From contig JAGQUI010000143.1 in assembly GCA_020438595.1 (NCBI GenBank), positions 1-6,884 on the forward strand: DNA of 6,884 bases, written 5' to 3'. Under the pieces are notes generated by a model. The model searched no databases. It saw nothing but the letters and a program-made list of their open reading frames with translations, and had not been told where the DNA came from. Each line of letters begins with the position of its first letter. Within the stretch, counting starts at the first letter, position 1. This document shows positions 5,729-6,884 of this stretch, piece by piece. Source of the DNA: Propionibacteriaceae bacterium. Its GTDB lineage: Bacteria; Actinomycetota; Actinomycetes; Propionibacteriales; Propionibacteriaceae. Position numbers and translations under genes: made by a program.

Positions 5729-6424
5729 TCACAAAGCGGAGATCAGCCGCCCGTTCCGTCCGGCGCGTTCGATGATCTCGCTGCGCAACTGCTGCCTCTC
5801 GCTGTCGGAGGTCGACGAGAGGAGCCGGCAGCCGTCCTCCCACGCGCTGTCGCGCCACGTGGTCACGAGGCGGCGGAAGAGCCACTCATCGCTGGGGCCG
5901 AGCAGCCGGTCTAGGACGCCCAGCACAGGGTCTCGTGCGTTCACCAGTTCTTCCTGCATCCGGTCCACGAGGAGCGCGATGACATTGTTCACGGCGAGGT
6001 AGTCCGCACGCCGAACCTGCCGGACCTCCTCACCCAGGCTGTTCCAGTCGGACATCACATCGCACAGGGCGAACACGAGATCGTTGTTGATGTGGGCGTT
6101 GATGCCCAGCATGATCAGCTGCAGGTGGTGCTCGCTGCGCGAGCAGGCCTCGAACGCTTCGGTCCAGGCGGGTGGGCAGGCGCCGCCCGACTCCGAGTCG
6201 CGCACGGCGTCGAGGTAGTAGTCGGTGAACCGCCCCACGAGCCGGCCCACCCACGGGTTGTCCAGGAAGGTGCCGGCATTCACCTCCGCCACCATCGCCG
6301 CGGTCATCATCGCGTAGGTATCGGCGAAGTAGTGCCGGTTGTCGCCGGCCAGGTGCCAGCTGCGGGCGAGAGCGGCGACGCGCAACTCGGTCAGCCGGTC
6401 CGCCGGCGTCGCATCCATGCCCAC
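5729..6424 (-). CDS. DUF5995 family protein of unknown function
   Basis: A 231-residue, probably all-helical, soluble protein without signal peptide or membrane segment. The pattern FLDNPWVGRLVGRFTDYYLDA (residues 53-73), PAWTEAFEAC (85-94) and especially LGINAHINNDLVFAL (106-120) is what I associate with DUF5995, an uncharacterised family common in Actinobacteria; the assignment is from memory. The concentration of polar residues in the helices (H99, H100, N109, H111, N113, D115, D141) could form a metal or ligand site, and a C-terminal TTWRDSAWEDG (188-198) adds conserved-looking tryptophans; both are inference. The start is GTG at 6424, with an ATG two codons later (6418) as a good alternative. 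It follows tgt on the same strand after a 76-nt gap containing a hairpin, so it probably has its own promoter. A hairpin follows its stop. No catalytic function is known to me. Confidence 0.8.
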   Translation of the reverse strand: MGMDATPADRLTELRVAALARSWHLAGDNRHYFADTYAMMTAAMVAEVNAGTFLDNPWVGRLVGRFTDYYLDAVRDSESGGACPPAWTEAFEACSRSEHHLQLIMLGINAHINNDLVFALCDVMSDWNSLGEEVRQVRRADYLAVNNVIALLVDRMQEELVNARDPVLGVLDRLLGPSDEWLFRRLVTTWRDSAWEDGCRLLSSTSDSERQQLRSEIIERAGRNGRLISAL

Positions 6425-6430
6425 AAGATA
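6425..6430 (-). promoter_or_regulatory. Possible -10 box (TATCTT) for the DUF5995 gene
   Basis: TATCTT fits the TAnnnT -10 pattern and ends 6 nt before the A of the ATG at 6418. That would place transcription initiation at the start codon itself (a leaderless mRNA). No good -35 is visible, and a GCGGAAG about 7 nt before the GTG at 6424 offers a competing leadered reading. Confidence 0.35.
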
Positions 6431-6492
6431 GCTTCCGCCCCCGGGTTCTGCTCAGATCCGAGTCGGGGCCGGGAAGGGACGAGTCTCGACGA

Positions 6493-6884
<392 letters not shown>

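Noticed and set aside
5601..5885. Minus-strand 94-codon frame overlapping the 3' end of the DUF5995 gene
   Set aside because: It runs in another frame of a better-supported gene and into the repeat array. Its composition is Arg/Pro-rich and there is no clear ribosome site.

Overview
The window reads as a high-GC actinobacterial chromosome. The base composition is GC-rich throughout, the partial tgt gene has the wording typical of actinobacterial tRNA-guanine transglycosylases, and a DUF5995-type protein lies beside it. No species can be named from the sequence. It looks like the junction between a host locus (right) and an accessory, mobile-element-rich zone (left).

Layout: (1) 1-447, plus strand: the C-terminal catalytic half of a tyrosine recombinase, cut by the window edge. 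(2) About 574-3211: a complete IS21-family insertion sequence on the minus strand (istA then istB, 4-nt overlap). Its ends each carry four ~23-bp repeats in inverted orientation. (3) 3212-3289: a short unassigned spacer. (4) 3290-5427: a second, unrelated IS21-family element, also on the minus strand. Its istA/istB pair is intact, its TG...CA inverted repeats are clear and a 5-bp GGGCC target duplication flanks it, so its ends can be set to the base. (5) 5433-5728: about 300 bp without a gene. It holds a symmetric array of four 15-bp motifs (start-to-start 51, 42, 51 bp) around a central palindrome. (6) 5729-6424, minus: a DUF5995-type protein of unknown function, with a GNRA-loop hairpin immediately after its stop and a possible leaderless -10 box at its start. 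(7) 6501-6884, minus: the C-terminal part of tgt (queuosine tRNA modification), with a hairpin whose loop contains the stop codon.

How the parts relate: the two insertion sequences each encode their own transposase (IstA) and AAA+ helper (IstB), and their proteins differ enough that they are separate acquisitions, not a duplication. They lie head-to-tail about 80 bp apart in what was probably a neutral or already interrupted stretch between the recombinase and the host genes. The tgt and DUF5995 genes look like resident chromosome. No defence system, CRISPR array, tRNA or rRNA was found. The element without an obvious explanation is the symmetric repeat array at 5463-5621.
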